Shown here piece by piece: positions 8,779 to 17,516 of a stretch of 64,000 nucleotides of DNA. The translations under genes and the position numbers were made by a program. The DNA is from Geobacillus vulcani PSS1 (lineage in GTDB: Bacteria > Bacillota > Bacilli > Bacillales > Anoxybacillaceae). Below the pieces are notes generated by a model. That model did no database searches. It saw nothing but the letters and a program-made list of their open reading frames with translations, and was not told where the DNA came from. The stretch's first letter is position 1. The number at the start of each line of letters is the position of its first letter. Location: NCBI RefSeq assembly GCF_000733845.1, contig NZ_JPOI01000001.1, forward strand, positions 2,915,001 to 2,979,000, written 5' to 3'.

Positions 8779-9186
8779 TCACCGCAGCGGCCATTCATCA
8801 AGAAAGCGGGATCGCAGCTCAGGCGGCGGCAGCTGACAATGATCGCGCTTCAGAGCGAGACGATGCCGATGGTTGGCGACCGTGTCATATATATGATCGC
8901 GCAACAGCCGCGGGACAAGAAATCCAGACGCTGCTAACCAATTCCAAGGCCAAGCAAGACGACGTCCGATGCACAGGACAGCATCAGATTTTACATAACA
9001 GCAACCGTTCTCGATGAGGACGACGCTGTCTCCCGCTGACATCTCCTGCTTGGCCAACAATGCTTGACCAACGGCGCTCTGTTGCGCCGCAAAGCGGAAC
9101 ACCGCCTGACGGTCGCGGGCAACGATCCAGTGTACACTCCCACGGCAAAATAGGCAATCGCCATCAAACAAGATGACAGGATGCAT
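8779..9186 (-). CDS. DCC-family thiol-disulfide oxidoreductase (DUF393)
   Basis: A 135-residue protein of the YuxK/DUF393 family. The opening VILFDGDCLFC carries the defining DxDCxxC motif with the CxxC at 11-14, and IYDTVANHRHRL near the end matches the family's Y-x-x-V/I-A-x-x-R signature. The thioredoxin-like fold suggests a redox role but no substrate is known. The ATG at 9186 overlaps the stop of the SRAP gene (TGATG) and has GGAGGGAACG upstream, so the two are translationally coupled. Confidence 0.85.
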   Translation of the reverse strand: MHPVILFDGDCLFCRGSVHWIVARDRQAVFRFAAQQSAVGQALLAKQEMSAGDSVVLIENGCCYVKSDAVLCIGRRLAWPWNWLAASGFLVPRLLRDHIYDTVANHRHRLALKRDHCQLPPPELRSRFLDEWPLR

Positions 9187-9869
9187 CACGTTCCCTCCAT
9201 TGGCCGGCTGTTGACGGGCTCAATGCAGGCGCTCACATCGTTTTTCGGCGAATTGACCAGCGGCGCCACTTCGTACGTTCGCATTCGTTCGCTCGGATAT
9301 GGCTGCAGGAACATTTTCAAATACTCGCTGTCATCCAAGCTTGGATCCAGCCAGTCGTCATGCCGCTCAGAAGGCAGGATGACCGGCATCCGGTCGTGAA
9401 TGGGGGCGATGAGCTCGTTCGCCCTCGTCGTAATGATCGTGCACGTCTCAAGCGGCCCGCTCGCTCCCTCCCAACGCTCCCACAGACCGGCGAACGCAAA
9501 CGGCGCATCCGTTGCGAGCGTAAACCGATACGGCACTTTTTTCGCTCCCTCTTTTCTCCACTCATAAAATCCGTCGGCTAAAATCAAGCAGCGCCGCCGC
9601 TTGAACGCATGGCGGAAGCTCGCCTTCTCATCGACTGTTTCCGCCCGGGCGTTGATCATTTTGGCGCCGATGCGGTCATCTTTCGCCCAAAACGGCACAA
9701 GCCCCCAGCGCATCATTTTCCCGACTCTCTCCTCCCCTTCGGCGACGACGGTCAACACATCTTGACCCGGGGCGATGTTGAACCGAGGCGCAAGCGAACC
9801 TTGATAACGGAAACGAAACAACGCCCTCAATGTTTCCAAATCAGCTGTCAACGTAAACCGACCGCACAT
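9186..9869 (-). CDS. SRAP peptidase / abasic-site DNA-protein crosslinking protein (HMCES/YedK family)
   Basis: A 227-residue SOS-response-associated peptidase. The start at 9869 is fixed by function: the initiator Met must be removed to expose Cys2 (MCGRF), which crosslinks to abasic sites in single-stranded DNA. The other conserved residues are present: NARAE at 73-77, the catalytic glutamate in DGFYEW (103) and the histidine in PIHDRMPVI (158). An AAGGAG site lies 9 bases upstream. An in-frame GTG three codons earlier would block processing. It protects replication forks from abasic lesions. Confidence 0.93.
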   Translation of the reverse strand: MCGRFTLTADLETLRALFRFRYQGSLAPRFNIAPGQDVLTVVAEGEERVGKMMRWGLVPFWAKDDRIGAKMINARAETVDEKASFRHAFKRRRCLILADGFYEWRKEGAKKVPYRFTLATDAPFAFAGLWERWEGASGPLETCTIITTRANELIAPIHDRMPVILPSERHDDWLDPSLDDSEYLKMFLQPYPSERMRTYEVAPLVNSPKNDVSACIEPVNSRPMEGT

Positions 9870-9923
9870 GGCATTCACTCCTTGATTCGTTGATCAATGC
9901 CATCTTAATTCTCTATTTCTTCC

Positions 9924-9953
9924 ATTATAATACAAAAAGCGGCCGAACACGAA
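9924..9953 (-). promoter_or_regulatory. Probable promoter of the SRAP-DUF393 pair
   Basis: A perfect TATAAT (minus strand, 9924-9929) lies 18 bases from a weak TTCGTG. It overlaps the terminator of the upstream hydrolase gene. Confidence 0.4.
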
Positions 9954-9967
9954 TCGCAGCCGCCTTA
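9934..9967 (-). terminator. Terminator of the alpha/beta hydrolase gene
   Basis: GGCGGC pairs with GCCGC across a long loop, followed by TTTTTGTATT on the minus strand. The stem includes the stop codon. Confidence 0.65.
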
Positions 9968-10900
9968 GGAAGAAGTTTTTACCAATGAGCGCAAAAACGC
10001 CGACACTCGTTCTACATACTCATTGCTGTAGAGAGAAAAACTTTTCACATGATCCGCTTTGTCCGTCAGCCATAGCTGAAACGCATCCGGATGGGTGTTG
10101 TACAACTTCACACTTTCTTTGTATGGAATCGAACGGTCGTCTTTGCTGTGGATGAACAAAATCGGCCTGGGCGCGACACGATCGACCGCATGGATGGGCG
10201 AAGACACACCCAAATCCAAATCCGCAAGCGCCGGGACGATCGCTAAAATCAAGTACGTAAACGGCACGTTCGGCAAGTGCGTCCATACCGGCATGTTGGC
10301 GCGCAAATACGATTCGAGGTCGCTAAACGGGCTGTCCGCAATCACCCCGCGAACATCACTGTCTTCTGCCGCTGCCAAAATCGACGTCGCCGCCCCCATT
10401 GAAACACCGTACAGTGCGATCGGTTCACGGAAGTGTTTCTTCGCGTAATCGATCACGCCAAGCAAATCATCCTTCTCTTTGACGCCGATCGTAATCATAT
10501 CGCCTCCCGACTCGCCGCTGGCGCGAAAATCAAACAAGATGACGCGGTACCCTTCGGCAACGAGCCGTTTGGCGAGCGGCAAAAACGGTACATTTTCTTG
10601 AATGCGATTGTTGCCGTATCCGTGGGCAAAAATGACCGTCATCTTCGCCGCCCCGTTAGGCGGAATGATCCAGCCTTTGAGCGCCGTTTTCCCATCTTTG
10701 CTTGTAAATGTCGCGCTTTCATACGCCATGCCGTAGTCTTTCGGCGTCACGGTAATCGGTGCGCGCGGTTTATGCGTCAACTGCCAGCCGACGTAAACAG
10801 ATAAACCGACGCAAACGAGCAACCCGAAAATGACAACGCCAATGGCCGCCGAAATCCAAATGCGCCGTTTCGCTCGGCGCGGTGTGCGCACCACTTCCAT
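9965..10900 (-). CDS. Membrane-anchored alpha/beta hydrolase
   Basis: A 311-residue hydrolase of the serine aminopeptidase/YfhR-like branch. One membrane span at about 14-38 follows a basic N-terminus (RRAKRR), so the catalytic domain is likely outside. The oxyanion loop HGYG is at 93-96, the nucleophile Ser167 lies in GVSMG, the aspartate in HSKDD at 254-255, and the histidine at 284 in KADHVKSF completes the triad. Full length for the family. The substrate is unknown; an ester or peptide is likely. No operon partners. Confidence 0.85.
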   Translation of the reverse strand: MEVVRTPRRAKRRIWISAAIGVVIFGLLVCVGLSVYVGWQLTHKPRAPITVTPKDYGMAYESATFTSKDGKTALKGWIIPPNGAAKMTVIFAHGYGNNRIQENVPFLPLAKRLVAEGYRVILFDFRASGESGGDMITIGVKEKDDLLGVIDYAKKHFREPIALYGVSMGAATSILAAAEDSDVRGVIADSPFSDLESYLRANMPVWTHLPNVPFTYLILAIVPALADLDLGVSSPIHAVDRVAPRPILFIHSKDDRSIPYKESVKLYNTHPDAFQLWLTDKADHVKSFSLYSNEYVERVSAFLRSLVKTSS

Positions 10901-10957
10901 ATCGGTTTTCCCCCTTCCTTTCTTTCATCCTACTTGTTGAATGGCTCATTTGGCAAT

Positions 10958-10993
10958 CAAAAAAAGAGATGTCCGCCAAAAACGAACATCCCT
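10958..10993 (-). terminator. Terminator of the acyl-CoA dehydrogenase gene
   Basis: GGGATGT and ACATCTC pair around a loop containing TTTTTGGCGG; seven T follow on the minus strand. The same hairpin style recurs at 14741-14774. Confidence 0.7.
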
Positions 10994-11023
10994 TTTGTCC
11001 ATGGCCCGCTCCATGCCGCCAAC

Positions 11024-12706
11024 TTACGAATGAGCAAGCGGTGCAGACGCTCCTTTACATCTGACGATCAAGTCAAACTCACGCACCGATGTCATCCGCT
11101 CGTCGACAAGCCCGCGCTCCCACACATGGCGCAAAAACAGCTCGGCGATCCGCTTGTTCCGCTCGTTTTCTTGCCCGCGTTCGAGGGCGATGACGCTCAA
11201 ATACACATCGCACATCCGATTGGCCACCGTTTTCACATGAAACGTCTGCACCTCGTCCGCTTGGCCGCCAAGACGCGCGAGCGCCGCCATCCATTCCTTC
11301 ACCCCTTCTTCAACCGGGCGGGCAAGCGGCTTCATCTCGTCCGCCACCCCCTCAAGCCGTGCCTTCATCTCGGCGGCAAACCGCTCGTGAATGCGGTATT
11401 TGCGCATGAGCCGCAGCACCTCGAGCGCCAAAATGTTGGCCGTCCCTTCCCAGACGGTCAGCACTTGGGCGTCGCGGAGCAGGCGCGGGGTGACGAAATC
11501 TTCAATGTATCCGTTGCCGCCGTGCAGTTCAATCGCCTCATGGCTGAACGCGATCGCCTCTTCGGCCGTACGCATCTTAAGGAGCGCAATCAGAAGCCGG
11601 AGCCAGGCTTTCTCCGCCTCGTCTGCCTCGTGCGGTACGGTCATGACGCGGTCAAACAAGGCGACCATGTCAAAACAAGCGCTCGTTTCCACTTCTTGCC
11701 GCGCTGTCAAGTCGGCGAGCGTCGCGCGCACCATCGGGTAATCGGTCAATCGCCGGCCAAACGCCGTGCGCTGCTCGGCGTATTGTTTCGCTTCCTCGAG
11801 CGCCCGCTTCATGATGCCGACCGAGGCGATCGCATTGCAGACGCGCGAGAGATTAAGCGCTTCCATCATATAATAGAAGCCTTTGCGCGGATCGCCGACG
11901 ACATACGCCTTGGCGCCATCAAACACAACTTCGGCCGACGGCACGGCGCGCACCCCTAATTTATCTTTTAAGCGGCGGATGGTGATACCGTTTACTGTTC
12001 CATCCTCGTTGCGCCATGGGACGAGAAACAAGCTCAGCCCCTTCGTCCCCGGACCGCTCCCGTCAATGCGCGCCAACACGAGCGCTACGCCGCAGCGTCC
12101 GGCGTTGCTGGCAAAATATTTTTCCCCGTATAACTGATAATGATCGCCGCACGGCACGGCGCGCACGGCGTTGGCGCCAACGTCCGACCCGCCTTGCCGC
12201 TCCGTTAAAAACGTCGCCCCTTCATACAGCTCGACCTCGCCGGTGGAAATGATATGGGGCAAGTACCGTGCTTTTAACTCGTCGTCGGCAAAATGTTCAA
12301 GCACATAGGCGGTTGCCATCGTCAGCGTCACGGGACAATAAAACCCCGGCTCGGCTTGGGATAAAATGTACCCTTGGGCGTACGAATACATGTAGTTTCC
12401 TTTTCTCCCAAGCTCGGGAATCGGTTTGTGCACATACCCGACGATTCCCGTTTCGTACGTTTGTTTCGCCGTCTGCTCGTACCCTTCGTTCACCCACACT
12501 TCGGAAATGTCGTTTCCAAAGCGGTCATATTTGATCAGGCGCGGCTGCCCTTCACGATCGGTATGCACGGCGCGGCGGTCGACGTCCGTCAAACAAAACT
12601 CGTAAAACGATGAGAGTTTTTCCTCTGCATATTGGTACAACTCATCATCCAAATACCGTTTCAAATTCGCCAGCAAATTCGGATCGGCTTCACGAAGTGG
12701 TTTCAT
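11024..12706 (-). CDS. Acyl-CoA dehydrogenase (AidB-like)
   Basis: A 560-residue flavoenzyme, longer than the roughly 380 residues of classical acyl-CoA dehydrogenases and close to the AidB/long-form subgroup. The flavin-binding segment LTERQGGSDVGANAVR (about 168-183) and the C-terminal IELHGGNGYIEDFVTPRLLRDAQVLTVWEGT are characteristic; the last conserved glutamate sits in the WEGT region. The C-terminal extension (about 440-560) is helical. It probably oxidises a branched or aromatic acyl-CoA; AidB itself binds DNA, which cannot be excluded. GGGGAGGG precedes the start. It lies just downstream of the MerR-ligase pair and is likely co-regulated. Confidence 0.85.
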   Translation of the reverse strand: MKPLREADPNLLANLKRYLDDELYQYAEEKLSSFYEFCLTDVDRRAVHTDREGQPRLIKYDRFGNDISEVWVNEGYEQTAKQTYETGIVGYVHKPIPELGRKGNYMYSYAQGYILSQAEPGFYCPVTLTMATAYVLEHFADDELKARYLPHIISTGEVELYEGATFLTERQGGSDVGANAVRAVPCGDHYQLYGEKYFASNAGRCGVALVLARIDGSGPGTKGLSLFLVPWRNEDGTVNGITIRRLKDKLGVRAVPSAEVVFDGAKAYVVGDPRKGFYYMMEALNLSRVCNAIASVGIMKRALEEAKQYAEQRTAFGRRLTDYPMVRATLADLTARQEVETSACFDMVALFDRVMTVPHEADEAEKAWLRLLIALLKMRTAEEAIAFSHEAIELHGGNGYIEDFVTPRLLRDAQVLTVWEGTANILALEVLRLMRKYRIHERFAAEMKARLEGVADEMKPLARPVEEGVKEWMAALARLGGQADEVQTFHVKTVANRMCDVYLSVIALERGQENERNKRIAELFLRHVWERGLVDERMTSVREFDLIVRCKGASAPLAHS

Positions 12707-12733
12707 CGTCCCTCCCCTTTCCTCCCTTCTTAT

Positions 12734-14266
12734 TCATGCCTGTGTCTTCTGTGTTGCCGCCTCCCGCGCCCGCAGCGCTTGTTTCAACACTTTTCCCGTC
12801 GCATTGCGCGGCAATTCAGCGATCGCCTCATACAAGCGGGGGATTTTATAGTCAGCCAGTTTGCCAGACAGGAAACGCTTACACTCCTCGGCAAGCGGTT
12901 CAAGCGGCGCACTCAGCACAACGAACGCTTTCGCTGTTTCCCCCCACTCCGGATGCGGCACGCCGATCACGGCGACATCGGCGATCGCTGGATGCGTCCG
13001 CAGCACATCTTCCACTTCCTTTGGGTAAATATTGACGCCGCCGGAAATAATGACATCTTTCTTCCGGTCAACGATCCAAATGTAGCCGTCCTCGTCACGG
13101 CGCGCCAAATCGCCGGTGTACAGCCAACCGTTTCGGATCGCTTCATTCGTTTTTTCCTCGTCTTTGTAATATCCTTTCATCACGCCCTCCCCGCGCAGCA
13201 CGATCTCGCCGACCTCGCCGGGCGCGACTTCCTGCCCGTTTTCGTCCACGATCGCCACTTCACAATGGAGAGCGGCATATTTGCCGATGCTTCCTGCTTT
13301 TTCTTCATGTTCCTCAGGAGCTAAGTAGGTACCGTTCGGACCGGCCTCGGTCAAACCGTATAAACACATCATCCGCTCGACGCCAAAGCAGTCGGCGACA
13401 AACCGCACTTCCTCGCGCGACAGCGGCGCCCCGCCGTACATCCAACAACGGACGGAAGAAAGATCATAATCCGAAAACCGCGGATGCTTCGCCGTCAACA
13501 AATACGCCACCGGCGCGCCGAAAAAGTGGGTGATCTTGTGACGCTCGACCAGTTCCAGCAAGGCATCCGGGGAAAATGCAGGCGCCAAGACATGGGTCGC
13601 GCCGACATACGTGCCGCCGACAAAAAACAGATGAAGCGGCGCCGAGTGGCTGAGCGGCATCAGGTGCAGCAGGCGGCTTTGACGGTCGATTTTCGTTTCG
13701 ATCACGATCATGTCCGCGACCGTGAGAATGTTGCGGTGCGTGAACAACACGCCTTTCGGCCGCCCTGTTGTTCCCGATGTATACAAAATCGTCGCCTCAT
13801 CGTCCTCTTTGGCCGGACAGACGATCGCTTGCGGATCACCTGAACCGATCAACTCCTCAAGCGACAGCCAGCCGTCTTCCGCCTCCCCTGTCTTAATCCA
13901 GGTGATATGGCTTCCACCAACAAGCGGGGCGAGCGCCTGATGCACCCAATCGTGGGCGATGAGCAATTTTGCTTCACTATGGCCGAGAATGTATTGCACT
14001 TCCGCCGCCGTAAGACGGGCGTTGATCGGCACGACAACCGCGCCAAGGCGCAAAACAGCAAAGTACGAAACGGCAAACTCCTTCGTATTCGGCATATACA
14101 GCGCGACTTTATCACCGCGGCCGACGCCAAGTCGAGCCAATGACGAAGCCAAGCGGTTGACCATGCGATCGACTTCGGCATACGAAAGCTCCGTTTCCCC
14201 ATCAATGACCGCCGTTTTCGCCGGAAATTTCCTCGCTTGGCGGGCAAGCAACTCCGAAATGTTCAT
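12734..14266 (-). CDS. Fatty/aryl acyl-CoA ligase, AMP-forming
   Basis: A 510-residue ANL-superfamily ligase that adenylates a carboxylic acid and transfers it to CoA. The P-loop ILYTSGTTGRPKG (about 162-174), YGLTEAGPN (A5), the YTGDL hinge region (A7-A8) and the catalytic lysine in NATGKVLKQ near the C-terminus are all present. The start ATG at 14266 overlaps the MerR gene stop (ATGA), which couples the enzyme to its regulator. The specificity is not visible; a medium or long-chain or branched substrate is suggested by the acyl-CoA dehydrogenase 28 bases downstream. Confidence 0.9.
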   Translation of the reverse strand: MNISELLARQARKFPAKTAVIDGETELSYAEVDRMVNRLASSLARLGVGRGDKVALYMPNTKEFAVSYFAVLRLGAVVVPINARLTAAEVQYILGHSEAKLLIAHDWVHQALAPLVGGSHITWIKTGEAEDGWLSLEELIGSGDPQAIVCPAKEDDEATILYTSGTTGRPKGVLFTHRNILTVADMIVIETKIDRQSRLLHLMPLSHSAPLHLFFVGGTYVGATHVLAPAFSPDALLELVERHKITHFFGAPVAYLLTAKHPRFSDYDLSSVRCWMYGGAPLSREEVRFVADCFGVERMMCLYGLTEAGPNGTYLAPEEHEEKAGSIGKYAALHCEVAIVDENGQEVAPGEVGEIVLRGEGVMKGYYKDEEKTNEAIRNGWLYTGDLARRDEDGYIWIVDRKKDVIISGGVNIYPKEVEDVLRTHPAIADVAVIGVPHPEWGETAKAFVVLSAPLEPLAEECKRFLSGKLADYKIPRLYEAIAELPRNATGKVLKQALRAREAATQKTQA

Positions 14267-14652
14267 CCGCCCGATTCCTCCCATTCTCGCAATCGCTTTT
14301 CAAAATCGGAAAGCAGGGATTCCATCTCCGCCTTCAGTTGCAATAAATCTTCGATCCGCTCGTTCACCTCCTTCAGTTTTCGCCGCCCGTATTCGACCGT
14401 TTTTTCGAGTTGTTTCTTTCCCGTGCGATCCTCATCAAACAGCGCAATCATCTCATGAATTTCGTCAAGCGAGAAGCCGAACCGTTTGCCGCGCAAAATG
14501 AGCTTGAGCTTCGCCCGCTCCTTTTTCGTATACAGCCGCTGCCCGGATTCCGTGCGAATCGGGGCAAGCAGCCCGCGCTCTTCGTAATAGCGGATCGTCC
14601 GCGTGCTCACATCAAACTCGTGCGCCAAATCGGAAATGGTGAAACAGTGCAT
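14263..14652 (-). CDS. MerR-family regulator of acyl-CoA metabolism
   Basis: A 129-residue MerR-type protein. The N-terminal winged helix has the canonical FTISDLAHEFDVSTRTIRYYEERGLL and RLYTKKERAKLKLILRGKRFGFSL; residues 75-125 form a coiled coil ending in REWEESGG, and there is no cysteine cluster for metal sensing. This matches the LiuR-like subgroup that governs fatty and branched-chain acid degradation. It leads the ligase operon. Two ATG codons compete; the one at 14652 has AAGGG at better spacing. Confidence 0.85.
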   Translation of the reverse strand: MHCFTISDLAHEFDVSTRTIRYYEERGLLAPIRTESGQRLYTKKERAKLKLILRGKRFGFSLDEIHEMIALFDEDRTGKKQLEKTVEYGRRKLKEVNERIEDLLQLKAEMESLLSDFEKRLREWEESGG

Positions 14653-14687
14653 CGTCATCCCTTCTTAGATATAATATTCTGAATTTT

Positions 14688-14716
14688 ATTTTATTTTACG
14701 TTGACGTAAAAGTCAA
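14688..14716 (-). promoter_or_regulatory. MerR-gene promoter with palindromic operator in the spacer
   Basis: On the minus strand TTGACT (14711-14716), 17 bases, then TAAAAT (14688-14693). The spacer holds the perfect 7-bp inverted repeat TTTACGTTGACGTAAA (14695-14710). MerR proteins bind exactly such spacer dyads, and a TTTACG-type palindrome is the kind of site reported for LiuR-like regulators. Confidence 0.8.
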
Positions 14717-14740
14717 TCAACATCTTGCTTGAGGAACAAA

Positions 14741-14774
14741 GAAAAAAGGATGTCTCAGCAAAAACGAGACACCC
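14741..14774 (-). terminator. Terminator of the ABC exporter operon
   Basis: GGGTGTCTC pairs with GAGACATCC around a GTTTTTGCT-type loop, followed by TTTTTTC on the minus strand. Confidence 0.75.
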
Positions 14775-14797
14775 TTTGCCTGAAGATGGATGAATCC

Positions 14798-15592
14798 TCA
14801 CCCGCCCGCTCCTGTATAAAAGCGCAAGGCAAAGCGCCAAAAGCGGCGGGCAATCCATAAAAAGAGGAGAGCCACAACCAAAGCGGCAAACGCTGCCCAA
14901 GCACTCCATTTGCCAAGCAGCGCCAGCGCGGGCGTGTTCGTGATTAATACGGCCGGCAATATGTAGGTGATCACCATCCGAACCGCGCCGCGGTACATGC
15001 TGCCGGGGAAGCGGGCCGTTTCAAAAAACGAGTCGAAAATAAACGACAAGTCGTCGATGCGCACCACCCAAAACGACGTCGTCATGAGCATCATCCATAG
15101 GGAATAAATAAGTAAGAACGAAGCGGCCATGACGACAAGAAACACCAATACGTCCGCCACCGATGGCACGTAGCGTTCGACATACAAGCCGTAGCCGATG
15201 ACGCCAAAGCCGAGCACGACATCGATGAGCCGCCAAAAAACAAGGTGACGGAAGCTGACGTAAAACATGCTGTCGACCGGCTTCGTCAACACGTAATCGA
15301 GCGTGCCGCGCCGGACGTGTTCAAGCAGTCTCGGCATGTTGGGGCGGAGCGCAAAATCGATACATCCACGCAACGTATTGAAGACACCAAGCAACACAAG
15401 CACTTCCCCATACGTCCAGCCGCCTAAGCGATCCGTCTGGTAAAAAAAGATCTGGATGGTGAGCAGCGCCATGCCAATGCCGAAAAAGCTGGAGATGACA
15501 TTGCCGAAAAACTCGCTCCGATATTCCATTTCCTCGACCAAACAAGCGCGGAAAAATTCGCGGAACACCCGTCCATACCGCCGCACGTTCAT
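14798..15592 (-). CDS. ABC-2 type exporter permease (second subunit)
   Basis: A 264-residue integral membrane protein with about six hydrophobic spans (SSFFGIGMALLTIQIFF, LVFLVVMAASFLLIYSLW, MVITYILPAVLI, AFAALVVALLFLW and others). It belongs to the ABC-2 permease group that comes in heterodimer pairs with a daunorubicin-type ATPase. The start at 15592 overlaps the preceding permease stop (ATGA); a longer frame to 15667 would overlap the neighbour heavily. Together with the two upstream genes it makes a complete exporter. The substrate is unknown. Confidence 0.82.
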   Translation of the reverse strand: MNVRRYGRVFREFFRACLVEEMEYRSEFFGNVISSFFGIGMALLTIQIFFYQTDRLGGWTYGEVLVLLGVFNTLRGCIDFALRPNMPRLLEHVRRGTLDYVLTKPVDSMFYVSFRHLVFWRLIDVVLGFGVIGYGLYVERYVPSVADVLVFLVVMAASFLLIYSLWMMLMTTSFWVVRIDDLSFIFDSFFETARFPGSMYRGAVRMVITYILPAVLITNTPALALLGKWSAWAAFAALVVALLFLWIARRFWRFALRFYTGAGG

Positions 15593-16362
15593 CCACCTAC
15601 CGCCTGATTTTTTCGCATTCCCGCTCTCCACAACCATTGCAAAGCGGCCGTCAACACCACCATCCACCCGCCAGCAATCGCAAAACCGCGCACCAACTCC
15701 CCGCCATCCGCCGCTCCGGTGGCGATTTCAATCGGAAAGCTGATCATATAGCGGAACGGCAGCCACTCGCTCCATTCCCGAAGCCGCGGCGGAAGCAGCT
15801 CAAGCGGCGCGATTCTTCCCGACAAAAACAGCGAAATGACATCGATGACGCCGTACACGGCCGCCACTTTGGTCACCCAAAACGCCAGCAGTCCGCACGA
15901 GTAACTCAACAAGAAACGAAGCGCCGCCCCCAACACGACCGCCAGCAAAAACCACCCAATTTGGCTTCCCGTCATATGCGGGCGAAGCGCCGGCCAAAAC
16001 GCCGCCCCCACCGCCCAAACCGGCACTAAAATGACGAGAAACAACCATTTATAGACGACATTTTCCGCAATCGCCCAATGGATCGGATGAAGCGGCCGCA
16101 ACAACAAGTTCGAAAACGTCCCTTCACGGATTTCACGGTCCAACTCCCATACGTCCCACGCGCTCGTCATCCGCTCGACAAAAATGACCGCCATAAAATA
16201 AAAGACAAACGACTCACTCTCTTCCGGATGAATGTTCATCCAGACGAACATCGTGATGAGCGGCTGCGTAACCGCGCCCGTCATCCAGACGAACGTCGCG
16301 AGCCGATACGCGAGCATTTCAATGTATTTCATCCGCAGCAGGGCAATATATTTGCGAATCAT
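15589..16362 (-). CDS. ABC-2 type exporter permease (first subunit)
   Basis: A 257-residue membrane protein with about six spans, homologous in plan to the next gene. The sequence FVWMTGAVTQPLITMFVWMNI near the N-terminus and SAWDVWELDREIREGTFSNLLLRPLHPIHW in the middle are typical of this permease family (REGTFSNLLLRP corresponds to RRGTLDYVLTKP of its partner). The ATG overlaps the ATPase stop (ATGA). It pairs with the second permease to form the export channel. Confidence 0.82.
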   Translation of the reverse strand: MIRKYIALLRMKYIEMLAYRLATFVWMTGAVTQPLITMFVWMNIHPEESESFVFYFMAVIFVERMTSAWDVWELDREIREGTFSNLLLRPLHPIHWAIAENVVYKWLFLVILVPVWAVGAAFWPALRPHMTGSQIGWFLLAVVLGAALRFLLSYSCGLLAFWVTKVAAVYGVIDVISLFLSGRIAPLELLPPRLREWSEWLPFRYMISFPIEIATGAADGGELVRGFAIAGGWMVVLTAALQWLWRAGMRKNQAVGG

Positions 16363-17339
16363 ACGTGCTCCTCCTGAAACGCGCGCGCAATCACTTCCTC
16401 CAGCGGCGGATCTTCGATATTGATGTCACGGACTTCAAACTGCTGAAGCAGCCGCGCCGCCGTTTCCGCCGCCGTCTCGCGCGCCACTCTAAGCACGACC
16501 GCCCCCTCTTCGACTTCCGCCACTTCGCCATACTCGCTCCAATTCACCTTCGGCAGCCGCGAAAACCGAACCTCAAGCCGCTTGTACGGCGCCAGTTTCT
16601 CCGTCAGCACCGAAAGCTCGCCGTCGTAAATGAGCCGCCCGTAGTTAATAATCATCACCCGGTCGCAAAGCGCGGCGACATCACCCATGTAATGCGACGT
16701 CAACAAAATGGTCGTCTCGTGCTCTCGATTGTAGTCAACGATAAAACGGCGCACGTTTTCTTGCGTATGAACGTCCAGTCCGATCGTCGGCTCATCTAAA
16801 AACAACACGTGCGGCCGATGCAACAGCGCCGCCGCCAGCTCGCAGCGCATCCGCTGGCCGAGCGACAAGCTGCGCGTCGGTTTGTCCAACAGGGGCGCCA
16901 AATCAAGCAGCTCGGTGAGCTCCTCGAGCGTCTGGCGGAACACCCGATCGTCAATGTCATAAATGGCTTTATTGACCAAAAACGTCTCCAGCGGCGGAAT
17001 GTCCCAAATAAGCTGGCTTTTTTGCCCCATCACTAAGCTCATCATCTTTTTAAACTCCGGCTTTTGTTCAAACGGCACAAAACCGCCGACCGTGATTTCC
17101 CCCGACGTCGGATGCAACAGGCCGGCCAGCATTTTCATCGTCGTCGTCTTCCCCGCCCCGTTCGGGCCTAAAAAACCGACAATCTCCCCTTTTTCGATCG
17201 TGAACGAAACGTCTTTCACCGCCTCGACGATCCGGTAGTCACGGCGCCATAAATGGCGCACCGCCTCAAGCCATCCGGCTTCGCGGCGATGGACGCGGAA
17301 CGATTTATGCAAATGGCTGACACGGATCACGACATTCAT
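16359..17339 (-). CDS. ABC exporter ATPase
   Basis: A 326-residue ATPase. Walker A GPNGAGKTT at 58-66, Q-loop VMGQKSQLIWD, signature LSLGQRMRCELA, Walker B VLFLDEPTIGLD and the H-loop LLTSHYMGD are all intact. The N-terminal extension with WLEAVRHLWRRDYR before the core and a C-terminal beta-rich domain (250-320) are features of the daunorubicin/NatA-like group. It drives the two ABC-2 permeases encoded downstream with ATGA overlaps. Confidence 0.9.
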   Translation of the reverse strand: MNVVIRVSHLHKSFRVHRREAGWLEAVRHLWRRDYRIVEAVKDVSFTIEKGEIVGFLGPNGAGKTTTMKMLAGLLHPTSGEITVGGFVPFEQKPEFKKMMSLVMGQKSQLIWDIPPLETFLVNKAIYDIDDRVFRQTLEELTELLDLAPLLDKPTRSLSLGQRMRCELAAALLHRPHVLFLDEPTIGLDVHTQENVRRFIVDYNREHETTILLTSHYMGDVAALCDRVMIINYGRLIYDGELSVLTEKLAPYKRLEVRFSRLPKVNWSEYGEVAEVEEGAVVLRVARETAAETAARLLQQFEVRDINIEDPPLEEVIARAFQEEHV

Positions 17340-17452
17340 CCCCCAATATGCGCAATGCTGTTGACATTCTTTTGTTATATCACATTCAGAGGGAGCGCGG
17401 CAAAGAAAAACATTTCGTCATCTTTTCCCTATCGTTCCCATCTTTCGTCATG

Positions 17453-17458
17453 TATAAT
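17453..17458 (+). promoter_or_regulatory. -10 element of the coiled-coil gene
   Basis: A perfect TATAAT 38 bases before the likely ATG at 17497. No good -35 hexamer is visible. Its position shows that an in-frame ATG overlapping it (17457) cannot be the translational start. Confidence 0.45.
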
Positions 17459-17516
17459 GATAGAGAAAAGAATCAAACGAGAAAGGGGATTGTCGAATGG
17501 GGAGATCACCAATGAA

